Position numbers and translations under genes: made by a program. 64,000 nucleotides of DNA from Ascoidea rubescens DSM 1968 (lineage: Eukaryota > Ascomycota > Saccharomycetes > Ascoideales > Ascoideaceae), in NCBI RefSeq assembly GCF_001661345.1, contig NW_017962935.1, positions 1 to 64,000 on the forward strand, read 5' to 3'. Under the pieces are notes generated by a model. That model searched no databases and was not told where the DNA came from. It was given only the letters and a program-made list of their open reading frames with translations. Below, one piece after another: positions 51,869-63,700 of the stretch. Within the stretch, counting starts at the first letter, position 1; the number at the start of each line of letters is the position of its first letter.

Positions 51869-54146
51869 GAATGATAATGTAATATTGGGATGGTTGGCTA
51901 AAGAAATATTTGCAAGACACAGTTAATCTAGCAAATTGGCTCCAGGAAATACTATTGGTGAAAGTACTTGTTAATAATTTGGCCAGAGCTGAGCTTTTTA
52001 GGTGATAAATGTCAAGTATATATTAAGTGATAGGATCTAATCAGACTGAAGACAAATAAACAATTGAATCCATTAACCAATCCTGTTTTTATTGCACGTT
52101 GTATCAATGCAATTGGTATTATTGTTGTTGTGGCCGATAGTATTGTTCTCGCTACTATCAATATAGCCATGCCTATTACTATTATTACAGATGTTTCTAT
52201 TGTTGGATCATCTCTTGGTAGGAAGCTGAACAGATTACGGGATGTGGATCAACTCATAAAAAGGAATATAAAAGAAACACCAATGCTGCGTCTGATTCAG
52301 GAACTTTCATTCATTAGTTTGGTTTCTTTTGTTTCTTTTGTTACTTTGTGCTGTAAAATCACTATGTGAAGTCAGTTCAGTTATTAATTCATAGTTAGTA
52401 TTGGCCAATATTAGCCAATATTAGCCAAAAGAAGACTGACTCCTTCATTTTTCTTTTGCCACTATTTGCACTATTTGCGAGATAGATGCTAACATGCTTC
52501 TTGAAATAAATGTTTAACAGTTGGGGTTATTTTTTGAAGTTAAAAGATAAAGAACAAAATGAAGATAGTAATGTAGAGATGGTACTGCCCAAATTTTACT
52601 TTTTGTCTTTTTATAGTCATTTGGAGTAGGGACCAAATTAGCGGGTTCACACTGATCAGTGCGCACAAAAGACCTATTAAAATCTATTAAAATCTATTAT
52701 TAACTATTCCAGTAATGGAGGATTCGAATCAAATTCAAATTCAAATTCAACAAAAGCAAAAACAAAAGCATTCACTTTTGAAAGACTTTGGCCCTCTCAT
52801 TTGCTATTACTCTTGCAATTAAAATAAAAAAGAAATAAAATTATCACTTTCTTTTCAAATCTGTAAAAATCTAAGATTTTAGTAAGAATTCCACATTATA
52901 CTATTATTGTTGTTGTTTCCTCTTTTTTTTTTTTTTTTTGTTTCATTTCATTCTGTACATAAATGGAGCATGAACAATAGGCTCGATCATTAGCTTGGTA
53001 AAATCAAGATGCTTGCTAGTAGCAATTTGGGATTTCTTTTTCGAATCAAATTGATTCAAAACTTTCCAAATTAATAGCCTGATTCAGAAGATAGTGAAAT
53101 TCTGTTTTCAAATCAGGATATCATATAATACTGTGTTGAATTGGATTAGTTGCGCAGTACTATTGAAGCAAAAGTTTATAATAATGTGGTAACTGTGGTA
53201 GAATAGAGCAGGAAGTTTCCTCATATAAGTATAGTTTTATAGCTTTGTAAATTTTGGTCATTATCGGTCCTAAAAATTTCTGGGAGTGTATCAATTATTT
53301 TAATTCGAGAGAAGTTGAGAGAGTAATTCGGTTCAAAAGTTGTGAAGCCCATTTAAAGAAGTCTTTTATGCTTATTCCTTTCCGCATCAGCTAATCGTGG
53401 CTTAGGTCGAATTCAGTACGAGCTGGAAGCGTAACTCAAACCAATCACAAGCGGGAACAAAATGAGTGGATGTAGCAAAAATGTGGGCTAAAGCAATGCC
53501 ATTTTGGGAAAAGTAGATATATTCAGACTCACATTTTTGTTGACAGATTGGGTATAAATTGTCACAAAGGTGGTGCTGCGGTTTCTATCCATATGTTTTT
53601 TCAGCTGTCTTTGATGCCTGACAGTTTATTTACCAAAGCTGAGGTCGTAGTAAACATCTCATATTGTTAATGGAGTCTTGAAAATGCCAGCTGCCCCTTT
53701 GGCCTAAAATTCGTAAATGTAGTCACACTCATTGCAAATGCACAAAACCAAGTGTTGAGATGTTGTTAATGGTTTCTCTGCGGCTTTCAATGATACAAAA
53801 AGTTGCTCATTTTTTGTGCTTCACTCAAGTTATTCGAAGTGTTTAACTAAATTCTCAGCGGTTCAAGGGTCAAATGGCTCGGTGGCCCCAGTTGTGGAGT
53901 GGCACAACGTATTTGCTGGAATTTATGAATGCATCTGGATATTAGCTGAACTCTAATGAGACGAATTTGGCGTCGTAGGATGGAATATACAGCAAGGACA
54001 AAATATATCACAATGCTGGCCATTTCCCATAGTTGATCCCACGTGACTATTACGGCTCTGATTGGATGCAGTTATTCTGATCCCACTAAGAAAGACATGT
54101 TTCTAGCTTTTACACTTTTTGCATATACTTCTATGCAAAGGATCTC
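51869..54146 (+). repeat. Left arm of large inverted repeat (2278 bp)
   Basis: Reverse complement of 55845-57557. Positions 52845-54146 pair with 55845-57146 without any indel, and in the stretches I compared without a mismatch. 51869-51963 pair with 57463-57557. The part 51964-52844 has its partner inside or lost at the N gap. No intact gene is visible in the arm; the frame 52064-52369 has only a TTG start. A T17-18 tract lies near 52922. Confidence 0.95.
54040..54047 (-). promoter_or_regulatory. GTCACGTG site near inner end of left arm
   Basis: Matches the Cbf1/CDEI consensus RTCACRTG, 99 bp from the inner border of the arm. It is present by symmetry in the right arm at 55944-55951. CACGTG is also common in ordinary promoters, so function is open. 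Confidence 0.3.
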
Positions 54147-55844
54147 CATTTTGCAAACAAAATGTTCTTGGTCCATGAAAATTGTTTTAATGCATTATTA
54201 TTGACAGAATAATTTTCTTTTTTAAATAACACCCATTACAATCTTTGTGAATGTAGAATAATCAAACATGTTTTCAGATAGATATAACCAGTTGAACAAT
54301 TAAAGATAACAAGGATATTTCTCCAATATTTTGTCTTCTGGGTATAGTTGTTATTCCTATTATTAATTTTTGCTGTTATGATAAGTGCATAAACTAATTG
54401 ACAATGAAAATGGAACGGTTCCATGGTTTGAGATTCATATTTTTTTATATCATAATAGCAGCTATAGTTTTTTCAAACAATGAATATATAAATTTATAAT
54501 CTTTTATAATTGCTAAGCTATTTCAATAGACATACTTTTAGCTATTATTGAAAGACATATAACTATATCTTAATGCTGCTTTTAAAACAATCAAACTCTC
54601 TGCTTTGGTCGAGGTTGACAAATACACTAAGGGTAGTATATCCAATGACAAAAAAACCCTTCATTATAACTAAATCTTTAAAAGAAGAATTATTTCTTAT
54701 ATACCATTTTGGTTGCTACACAACATCATTAAAATCTATATCAATACCTTTCTCAGCGCTAAATATTAATTTATATAATAATCTATCTAATATATCCATC
54801 GAATAGTAATTACCATTAATTTGTAACTATTCAATTAATTAATGATGATTTAATTTCGCTTTTTATTTAATTTATTCTATGTTGTTCCCCTTATCAAAAA
54901 TGCCTCCAAAACTTGATTTTAATAAACTTGATTTTTCAAAAATGAAATCACAACTGCATTTTTTAAAGAATGACATTTTGTTGATAAAACAGGATAACAA
55001 AAGTTTCATACAACCTTTACCAATTTCAATATCAAAATATCAAAATCTCTAAGTTAAAACAGGGTTTTCACCAGCAACAACTACAACAAAAAAACACTAG
55101 AAGGTAATGATTTTGTAGAAAAAAAATAATTTATTTGAAAAACAATGCCTAAAATTCAAAGAAAAAAAATAAATTAAACAGAACAACCCAAGTTCAATGC
55201 AAAACCATTTTCAAATACAACTTAAACTAATTCTATTAATGTAATCAAAATAATTATGACATTGATAAATAATTCTAAAAAGACTCCAAATAGTGCCAAA
55301 ATTCAAATGATTTAAAAAAAAGAAATGAGGTTTAATTTTGAAAAAAAATTACACTGAATAGAATAAGCAAAAAAAATAATTGCAGAATCATAACCACTAT
55401 GATGTGTGGTTTAAACAGCAATTGGCAGTAAAAGTGGAACAAATATAATAGAAACAACAGACCTATTTTCAGCAAATATCGTGCAATAGTACTGCTATGA
55501 TAACATTGGCCTGAAATTTAAATTGGTGTGAGAGAGATCATTTATAGCTTCCAGCTTGTATTGGGCATTGAGAACAATAGAAAGAATTCATGTTGGAGTT
55601 TCAAAATCAAAGTGGTATTGATATCCACAATTGCAGAATTAAGTTTGAGAAACCGGGAGAGTAACAGTAATAACAGAAATGTTGTAGAGTTGTTCGATTA
55701 TTCAATGGAAGGAGTTTAAACACAAATTGCTAATAATAGAAGTAGTAATAGACAGCATAATGTTGTCAACGAGCAGTCTAAATTTATTAGTACTCATCCA
55801 TTAATAACAAGATAAAAATAGATATGTTAGATCAGCGAAACCAT
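54147..55844. other. A+T-rich unique core between the inverted-repeat arms (1698 bp)
   Basis: Strongly A+T-rich, with no tRNA and no intact gene. The longest ATG ORFs are short (77 aa at 54573-54806; about 50 aa from 54900; 63 aa at 55528-55719) and lack domains. I searched both strands for homeodomain (WFxNxR), HMG and alpha-box signatures of mating-type genes and saw none. The arrangement unique core plus identical inverted arms matches the shape of inverted-repeat regional yeast centromeres. Function is unproven. Confidence 0.5.
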
Positions 55845-57557
55845 GAGATCCTTTGCATAGAAGTATATGCAAAAAGTGTAAAAGCTAGAAACATGTCTTT
55901 CTTAGTGGGATCAGAATAACTGCATCCAATCAGAGCCGTAATAGTCACGTGGGATCAACTATGGGAAATGGCCAGCATTGTGATATATTTTGTCCTTGCT
56001 GTATATTCCATCCTACGACGCCAAATTCGTCTCATTAGAGTTCAGCTAATATCCAGATGCATTCATAAATTCCAGCAAATACGTTGTGCCACTCCACAAC
56101 TGGGGCCACCGAGCCATTTGACCCTTGAACCGCTGAGAATTTAGTTAAACACTTCGAATAACTTGAGTGAAGCACAAAAAATGAGCAACTTTTTGTATCA
56201 TTGAAAGCCGCAGAGAAACCATTAACAACATCTCAACACTTGGTTTTGTGCATTTGCAATGAGTGTGACTACATTTACGAATTTTAGGCCAAAGGGGCAG
56301 CTGGCATTTTCAAGACTCCATTAACAATATGAGATGTTTACTACGACCTCAGCTTTGGTAAATAAACTGTCAGGCATCAAAGACAGCTGAAAAAACATAT
56401 GGATAGAAACCGCAGCACCACCTTTGTGACAATTTATACCCAATCTGTCAACAAAAATGTGAGTCTGAATATATCTACTTTTCCCAAAATGGCATTGCTT
56501 TAGCCCACATTTTTGCTACATCCACTCATTTTGTTCCCGCTTGTGATTGGTTTGAGTTACGCTTCCAGCTCGTACTGAATTCGACCTAAGCCACGATTAG
56601 CTGATGCGGAAAGGAATAAGCATAAAAGACTTCTTTAAATGGGCTTCACAACTTTTGAACCGAATTACTCTCTCAACTTCTCTCGAATTAAAATAATTGA
56701 TACACTCCCAGAAATTTTTAGGACCGATAATGACCAAAATTTACAAAGCTATAAAACTATACTTATATGAGGAAACTTCCTGCTCTATTCTACCACAGTT
56801 ACCACATTATTATAAACTTTTGCTTCAATAGTACTGCGCAACTAATCCAATTCAACACAGTATTATATGATATCCTGATTTGAAAACAGAATTTCACTAT
56901 CTTCTGAATCAGGCTATTAATTTGGAAAGTTTTGAATCAATTTGATTCGAAAAAGAAATCCCAAATTGCTACTAGCAAGCATCTTGATTTTACCAAGCTA
57001 ATGATCGAGCCTATTGTTCATGCTCCATTTATGTACAGAATGAAATGAAACAAAAAAAAAAAAAAAAAGAGGAAACAACAACAATAATAGTATAATGTGG
57101 AATTCTTACTAAAATCTTAGATTTTTACAGATTTGAAAAGAAAGTGNNNNNNNNNNNNNNNNNNNNNNNNNNNNNNNNNNNNNNNNNNNNNNNNNNNNNN
57201 NNNNNNNNNNNNNNNNNNNNNNNNNNNNNNNNNNNNNNNNNNNNNNNNNNNNNNNNNNNNNNNNNNNNNNNNNNNNNNNNNNNNNNNNNNNNNNNNNNNN
57301 NNNNNNNNNNNNNNNNNNNNNNNNNNNNNNNNNNNNNNNNNNNNNNNNNNNNNNNNNNNNNNNNNNNNNNNNNNNNNNNNNNNNNNNNNNNNNNNNNNNN
57401 NNNNNNNNNNNNNNNNNNNNNNNNNNNNNNNNNNNNNNNNNNNNNNNNNNNNNNNNNNNNNNTTTCACCAATAGTATTTCCTGGAGCCAATTTGCTAGAT
57501 TAACTGTGTCTTGCAAATATTTCTTTAGCCAACCATCCCAATATTACATTATCATTC
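55845..57557 (-). repeat. Right arm of large inverted repeat, interrupted by assembly gap
   Basis: Reverse complement of the left arm. Its two sequenced parts are 55845-57146 and 57463-57557. The arm ends 363 bp before the ATG of the right Asn-Gly repeat gene, mirroring the left side. Confidence 0.93.
57147..57462. other. Assembly gap (316 N)
   Basis: Runs of N inside the right arm. By comparison with the left arm, 881 bp should lie here if the arm is complete, so either the gap length is wrong by 565 bp or the right arm carries a deletion. ORFs drawn through the N are meaningless. Confidence 0.98.
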
Positions 57558-57920
57558 TGGACTTTCACTAATATCTTTAGGACTGTGGACATGCTGAAAA
57601 GTAATATATCTATATTGTTGTATTTGTTATATGATTTTTAATAAAGCAAATTAAACAAGAAGTAGTATAAGTGATGTTTCTTTTTATTTTGTTGAAATTG
57701 GTTACTATCAAGAAGCAAGTTCATTTTTAATTTCTTGTTAATCTCTAAGCTTCCATTTATTGTGCTTGAAATTCTTTATAAATTCAGTGAGTTTTCCTGA
57801 TAATTCAATTGCTTGAACTCATACTATCTTCAATCCAAAGAAATATATCAATTACAGCTTTAATCGCAAACGAAATCTAAAAACAAAATCACAGCCATAA
57901 AATAGTTCATTTTTTTCAAG
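57558..57920 (+). promoter_or_regulatory. Proximal promoter of the right Asn-Gly repeat gene
   Basis: 363 bp between the arm and the ATG at 57921, partly similar to the left promoter and otherwise A+T-rich. Confidence 0.45.
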
Positions 57921-59015
57921 ATGTTAAAAACTCAAGTTCTTTACTCTATCATTGCATTTCTTGTTGCTGCTAATGCCATTCCTGTTCCTCAAGCTGATGC
58001 GATAGCCAATGCTTTAGCTGTTGCAGATGAGCCTAAAGTCGAAGCTAAACCAGATTTAACAGTTCAAGATGATTTCAAAAAACACGGAAAAGATGACAAA
58101 CATGGAAAATATGACAAAGATGACAAAGATAAAAAAGATGACAAAGATGACAAAGATAAAAAAGATGACAAAGATAAAAAAGATGACAAAGATGACAAAG
58201 ATAAAAAAGATGACAAAGATAAAAAAGATGACAAAGATAAAAAAGATGACAAAGATAAAAAAGATGACAAAGATAACGAGTATTCCAAATATATCAAAGG
58301 GGGTTACAATGGTAATGGTAACGGCAATGTCAATGGTAACGAAAATGGCTGGGGTGGTTACAATGGTAATGACAATGGTAATATTAATGGAAACAATAAC
58401 GGCTGGGGTGGTTACAATGGTAATGAGAATGGAAATTACAATGGAAACAACAATGGCTGGGGTGGTTACAATGGTAACTACAATGGTAATTATAACGGTA
58501 ATGATAATGGGCCAGGTGGTTACAATGGTAATAATAATGGTAATTACAATGGTAATGAAAATGGTCCTGGTGGAAAGAATGGTAATAACAATGGTAACTA
58601 TAACGGCAATGGCAATGGAGCAGGCGGTCACAATGGTAATAACAATGGTAACGGAAATGGTAATGGAAACGCCAAACGTGGTTTCAGTAGTGGTTACAAT
58701 GGTAACGAAAACGGCAATGTCAATGGTAACCAAAACGGCTGGGGTGGTTACAATGGTAATGACAATGGTAATATTAATGGAAACAATAACGGCTGGGGTG
58801 GTTACAATGGTAACTACAACGGTAACTACAATGGTAATGAAAATGGTCCTGGTGGAAAGAATGGTAACGATAACGGAAATGTCAATGGAAACGAAAATGG
58901 CTGGGGTGGTTATAATGGTAATTACAATGGTAACTATAACGGTAATGAAAATGGTCCTGGTGGAAAGAATGGCAATAATAATGGCAACGGAAATGGTAAC
59001 GGCAATGCCAAATAG
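57921..59015 (+). CDS. Secreted Asn-Gly repeat protein (right paralogue)
   Basis: 364 aa. The signal peptide MLKTQVLYSIIAFLVAANA is followed by IPVPQADAIANALAV. A Lys/Asp-rich block (about 55-120, DDKDKK repeats) comes next, then 18-residue repeats of the form GGYNGNxNGNxNGNxNGW/P. An AKRGF motif near residue 252 is a possible Kex2 site dividing two repeat blocks, and the last block ends in NGNAK. No Cys, GPI signal or enzyme domain. It is a paralogue of the left gene, which lacks the Lys/Asp block. It is probably a secreted low-complexity structural or wall protein. The repeats are coded by 54-bp units that differ synonymously, so they are not freshly amplified. Confidence 0.82.
   Translation: MLKTQVLYSIIAFLVAANAIPVPQADAIANALAVADEPKVEAKPDLTVQDDFKKHGKDDKHGKYDKDDKDKKDDKDDKDKKDDKDKKDDKDDKDKKDDKDKKDDKDKKDDKDKKDDKDNEYSKYIKGGYNGNGNGNVNGNENGWGGYNGNDNGNINGNNNGWGGYNGNENGNYNGNNNGWGGYNGNYNGNYNGNDNGPGGYNGNNNGNYNGNENGPGGKNGNNNGNYNGNGNGAGGHNGNNNGNGNGNGNAKRGFSSGYNGNENGNVNGNQNGWGGYNGNDNGNINGNNNGWGGYNGNYNGNYNGNENGPGGKNGNDNGNVNGNENGWGGYNGNYNGNYNGNENGPGGKNGNNNGNGNGNGNAK
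58085..58280 (+). repeat. 18-bp minisatellite encoding DDKDKK
   Basis: Near-perfect tandem units of 18 bp, with 9-bp variants (GATGACAAA and GATAAAAAA types). They are in frame and absent from the left paralogue, so gained after duplication or lost there. Confidence 0.85.
58306..59012 (+). repeat. 54-bp coding repeats (18-aa Asn-Gly units)
   Basis: Two blocks, about six plus five units, separated by the AKRGFSSG spacer. Unit ends alternate between NGW and NGP types, consistent with block duplication. Confidence 0.8.
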
Positions 59016-60339
59016 ATTATCTGAGATTATTCTCTACTTTTCACATCCTGTCCCAAAGATATACCTTTAACCATCTTAATGAATCCAAAAGTTAACGAAA
59101 TATTTTATCTTTTTTAATGTCAAATGATCATATTCTATCTTTTTCAACCTTCTTAATCCAATTTCAAATTGGTAGAAAAGTTTACTTCAAATTACAAAGT
59201 CTATTCTATTAGTTTTTGGAAGTTCAATTTTTTCATTTTAGTTCTTTTGCAACTTTTTTTTTTTAAAACTAATTCTTTATTCTAATTTAATTGATACTAG
59301 TTTACTAAAAACCAAATTATCGTAGACTCTTTAAAACAATTTCATTTATTTTTCAATGTAAATTGAATAAATAATAAATAGCAGTCAAATTTGCATTAAA
59401 ATGAGAGGTTGTCTGTTGTTGTTGATATTTCCTCTACCCAATCATAAAACTCCTGTGTTTTTGATTAACAAACAACTTAATTGAAAACTAGTTGCACCAA
59501 ATACTTTAATTGGCAAAATGTTGCAAAATAAAAGATCCCAGAAAATGATTGTCTTGTTAAAAACTGTTGTATCAAGTATATGTAAACTTTGAAATCGGAA
59601 AACAATCTATTAGTTGTAAAAAATAAGAATCATACGAGAGCAAGGTGAAGTGAAACATTTGCCAGAGCAAAACTAACATAAAATAAAAAATAAATTCACT
59701 TGTCTATTGATTGTGCTTTACTATTAATACTTTCCAAAAATAATAAACAAGCAGCAGTGCGATTACAGTTCTGTCAACAAAGGAGTAAGACAATAGAGGT
59801 TCAATGGCCGAGAAGCCAGAGCCAAGTGTGTTGGTGTCATAAACCGGGAAGCTGTGCATCACTCAACCAGATGCATGCATTTGTCACAATAGAAGCTTGG
59901 CGTTTAAACTAAATGTATTAAAAAAGTCTTGGCAAAGCACGTTAAGGTTAATTGCTGTAAACAAACTCCGATTAATCACCGCAAACACCTTTAGGCCTGG
60001 TGTTTTGTTTTCACTTGGTGAATGATCTCTGTTTCTGGTGTTCAAAAATCCATTGTGTTTAAAATCACAAATCAACTTAGAATTTACAGCATAAAAATGA
60101 CAAGCATCAAAGGATAGAATTTCTACAACCGTTGCTCCTAGCTACTCATTTTGTTGTTATAAACCTAGAACCGAACTTCCACCAACAATTCTACAGGCCA
60201 CTTTTCATTTAGTGCAATAAAATCAGTATGTTTATTCAGTTGAATGGAAAAATATCATTCTATTACCATTTCAGTAATTTGAATCGCAAACAATAGGATT
60301 GCCTAGCTCAGATAAAAATTGGCTAAAACTTGGACCTAA
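59016..60339. other. Intergenic region right of the Asn-Gly repeat gene
   Basis: 1.3 kb, A+T-rich. Short ORFs such as 59700-59912 (plus) and 59884-60075 (minus) have no domain. I see no RNA gene or mobile element. Confidence 0.55.
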
Positions 60340-60672
60340 TTAGGGGAAGCCATTAAAGTACTCTGTGATTTTTTTTATCATAGTTTTTGCTAAATTTGCT
60401 GTTGGTTTACCTAAAACCATGTTTTTATAAATTTCTTTCAGCATGAACATATCAATGATTTTGATGCCAATAAAGGCTTCCTTTTCAACTGAAGAGCAAT
60501 AATTTTTTTGTTTATTCACTCTGGTTAAATTCTGTGCCTTTTGATATTCCAACAAAATTTGTAAATAAAAGGTAACGATGAGCAGAAAAATCCAATAAAT
60601 ATTTCTCGACCATCGTGATTTCTTAGGTTTAAAGTTATTTAATTCGTTTAAAACAAGAATTTTATTTAAGAT
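60340..60672 (-). pseudogene. 5'-truncated Pex11-like C-terminal fragment
   Basis: Frame open for 110 codons (60672 to the stop at 60340), bounded upstream by a stop and without an early ATG. It begins about 90 bp downstream of the TRM3 stop on the same strand, leaving no room for a missing 5' part. The sequence KPKKSRWSRNIYWIFLLIVT, with a following membrane segment and a hydrophobic amphipathic end, recalls the K-x-RWSN-x-x-W membrane region of Pex11 (peroxisome proliferation). The resemblance is short and from memory. If right, it is the relic of a duplicated or rearranged PEX11-family gene. Confidence 0.4.
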
Positions 60673-60758
60673 TTAGTTCACATAGGTAAATTATACAAAT
60701 TTCAAGCAAAATCTAGATGCGAAAAAACTATAGAATGTATGTTCTTCGTTTTTCTCTT

Positions 60759-63700
60759 TTAGTAACAATGTTCCATTGAGTAGGCATTTACAACTATCGC
60801 GGTGGCTGTTTGAATGTTCATCGATCTTATTATTCCAGTTTGTTTGATTTCCACACAAAAATCTAATTCACAGAGTAATTCTCCTGGAATGCCTTCTCTT
60901 TCTTTTCCAATTAATATTAAAGATTTTTTAGGAAACTTCAATTGACTATTTAACTCAAAACTATTGTCTGTTTGCTCTAACCCGATTAACGTATATCCCT
61001 CTTGATGTTTTTTATTTAGAATATATTTTCTGATTTCTTTTTCCTTTACTTCAATGATATCAAGCCATTCCTCTGAGGTAACTGAAACCCTTTTAAACTC
61101 CTTATCCTTTAACATTTTGATATCATTTATAGTTAAATATTTCACCCCCATCACTTCACACAATCTACAAATTCCTCCTAGATTTGGAGCTTTATCAACC
61201 AAGGACCCAACAACAATTAATTCACTTCTTTTTACGGCTTTTTTTTCATCCTCAATGTTAATTAAACCCCAGTTCCCACTTTTAGTTTGTAGTTCATTTG
61301 AATTTTCACCAAATTGGATATTTGTCTTTATCTTATTTTTCAAATCAAAATCAAAATCAAACTCTGAATAAACACCAATGTCAGTCTTAATACTATTCTC
61401 ATTCTCAAAATTTTTGATTCTAGTGGACATCCATAATCTTTTTGTTTCACTTCCAATCCCTATATAACTGTTTTTCAATAAATCTTTGCAGCAATATTTT
61501 TCAAAATTTTTCTCATTAATATAATCTATATTAGTTTCTTTAAAATTCTTTAATAAAACCTCCCCACAAATTCCAATAAAATTAAAGTCCTTATTAATAT
61601 CCCATAAAATACCATCAATTTGAGAATATTTTTGAAAATTTTCATCCTTTATTAGTTTTGAATAAATTTTCCCAATAATTTCACTATTGGTAATCTCATT
61701 TATTCCACTTTTTTCATATAAAAAATAAACCAATTCATTTGAAAAATGTCGAATTATTGTCTTGTTTGAAATGCAATTTCCTAATAATAAGGGTAAAAAC
61801 TCTTTATGCAAAAAATATTGCCTAAAAAAACCCTCATTTAATTGATTTGCAATCAAATAAAATATCTTCAAAAATGAAATTAAAATGGTCAGCGAAATTT
61901 CATTTTCCCTTGTTTTAAAATCCCTGAAATATTTTAAAATCAATTTTTTTTCCTCATTGATTTTATCACTTAAATTGTAATCATTTATAAGAATCTTTGA
62001 AATTATCCATTCAACATAGCTCCTAACCAACGGACTCATCTCCTTCTCTAAATAAATCAAAAAAAATTCATCGACATATCTTATCAACTTTTCATTACAA
62101 TTTAATCCAATTAAAATTAAAAGCATCTCGTACAATTTAAGTCGCTTTTTAACTTCTTTTAAATCATTAAACTTAATCACTTCTTTATTCACTAGTTTCA
62201 AATTATTCTCAATTATAGAATCAAATAAATGATTTGATAACTTACTATTGGCTTTAATTGATGAAACTATTATCATAAGATATATTTTAGATGATATTTC
62301 ATTTTCACCATATATTGAATAGTACAACTCATTTTCAATTTTATCATGCTTATTATTGCTATATTTTTCATAATAATTAAAATTTCCAACTTTTCTATCA
62401 AAGACTTCAGCTACAATTTTTTCCAACTTAAAATTATTTGAATTTATTTGATCAAATAAATATCCATTAATCAATAAATTAGGAAATAATCTTATATTAT
62501 TTGAAAAGGAACTTGGATATTTAATTTGATATTTTAGTAGCCTCTTATACAAGTTTGGTAATAAAGACCTTCTTGAAAATGAGTGCTTGATTATAGATAA
62601 TGCGATTTTATTTAAAATACTTGAAATATTTTGATTGATCAAGCTATAGTTTAAAAACAGATCACAAAATACTAGGTTTATTAGTTTCAATGTTAATTCA
62701 TTTTGATTTAATTTTAAGCGTTCTTCGATTAATGAATACCATATTTTTAATAAAATTTCACTTAAAACCAATTCATATTCATTTATAGATAGATTTTTTT
62801 TATTATGAAAATTTTCATCAATAATGTATTTTATCAAATGAATAATCTCAAAGGTGCAGAAATAATCTGAATAATTTAAACTATCAATGATGTAATTAAA
62901 AATCTTTAGAAAGCAATTTCTGTCAATAAAATTACCTTTGATAAATGTCTTAATTATGTTGAACGTTGAAGAAAGAGTACTTGAATTTAATTCATTAAAT
63001 ATTTTAATAGAACCTTCTTTCTTGAAATTTGAAATAAGTTTATTACTTTTATTAAGCCATAATAATAAATCATCGATAGAAGTAAATAATTGATCGGAAT
63101 TATCAATTAAATAAATGGAATTACAATAATAAACCAGAAAAAACTTTAATTGATAACAAAATTTTGATAAATTGGATTCTGAAAACAGCAAGTATTCTTC
63201 ATCGATAACCTCGTTTAAATTCTTAAATAAAGTATTTAAGATAATTTGATTATTATCCAAACTGATAAGTTCATAATCGAGTTCAAAGATGTTTGGCAGA
63301 ATTTTCCAAATATGTTGTGACCTAATACTATTATCAGACAAATTTTTAAGAAGTTTATGATATTGAATTTGAAGTGGTTTGTTTGATAAAAACTTTTTTA
63401 AAATTGGAAATAAATTCAGTAATTTTGGCAAATATACCAAATAAGTTAAATAATTTTTGTGTTTCAAAAAAATATTAGTTATTGAGTCAATTTTATCGCT
63501 AAATAATGACAAGGATATAACCAAAAATAAGACATGAGTGAAATGGTCTTCTTCTAGATTGTAATCAATGTGATTGTTGCTAAAAACAGCTTTGTATTGA
63601 CCAAAAATAAGGGATTTATCAAAATTGACCGATATTATATCTAACAACGATTCAAAATTATTTGAAAGAATTTGGTAGCCAAATAATGATTTGTTTTGAT

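Noticed and set aside
52064-52369. 101-aa hydrophobic ORF in the left arm
   Set aside because: TTG start only and no recognisable domain. It falls where the right arm is missing, so duplication cannot be used as support.
54147-55844. Mating-type genes inside the inverted-repeat core
   Set aside because: No homeodomain WFxNxR, HMG-box or alpha-box pattern on either strand. The ORFs are short and A+T-driven, so a flip/flop MAT locus is not supported.
57109-57516. ORFs of 113-135 aa across the gap
   Set aside because: They consist almost entirely of translated N and have no meaning.
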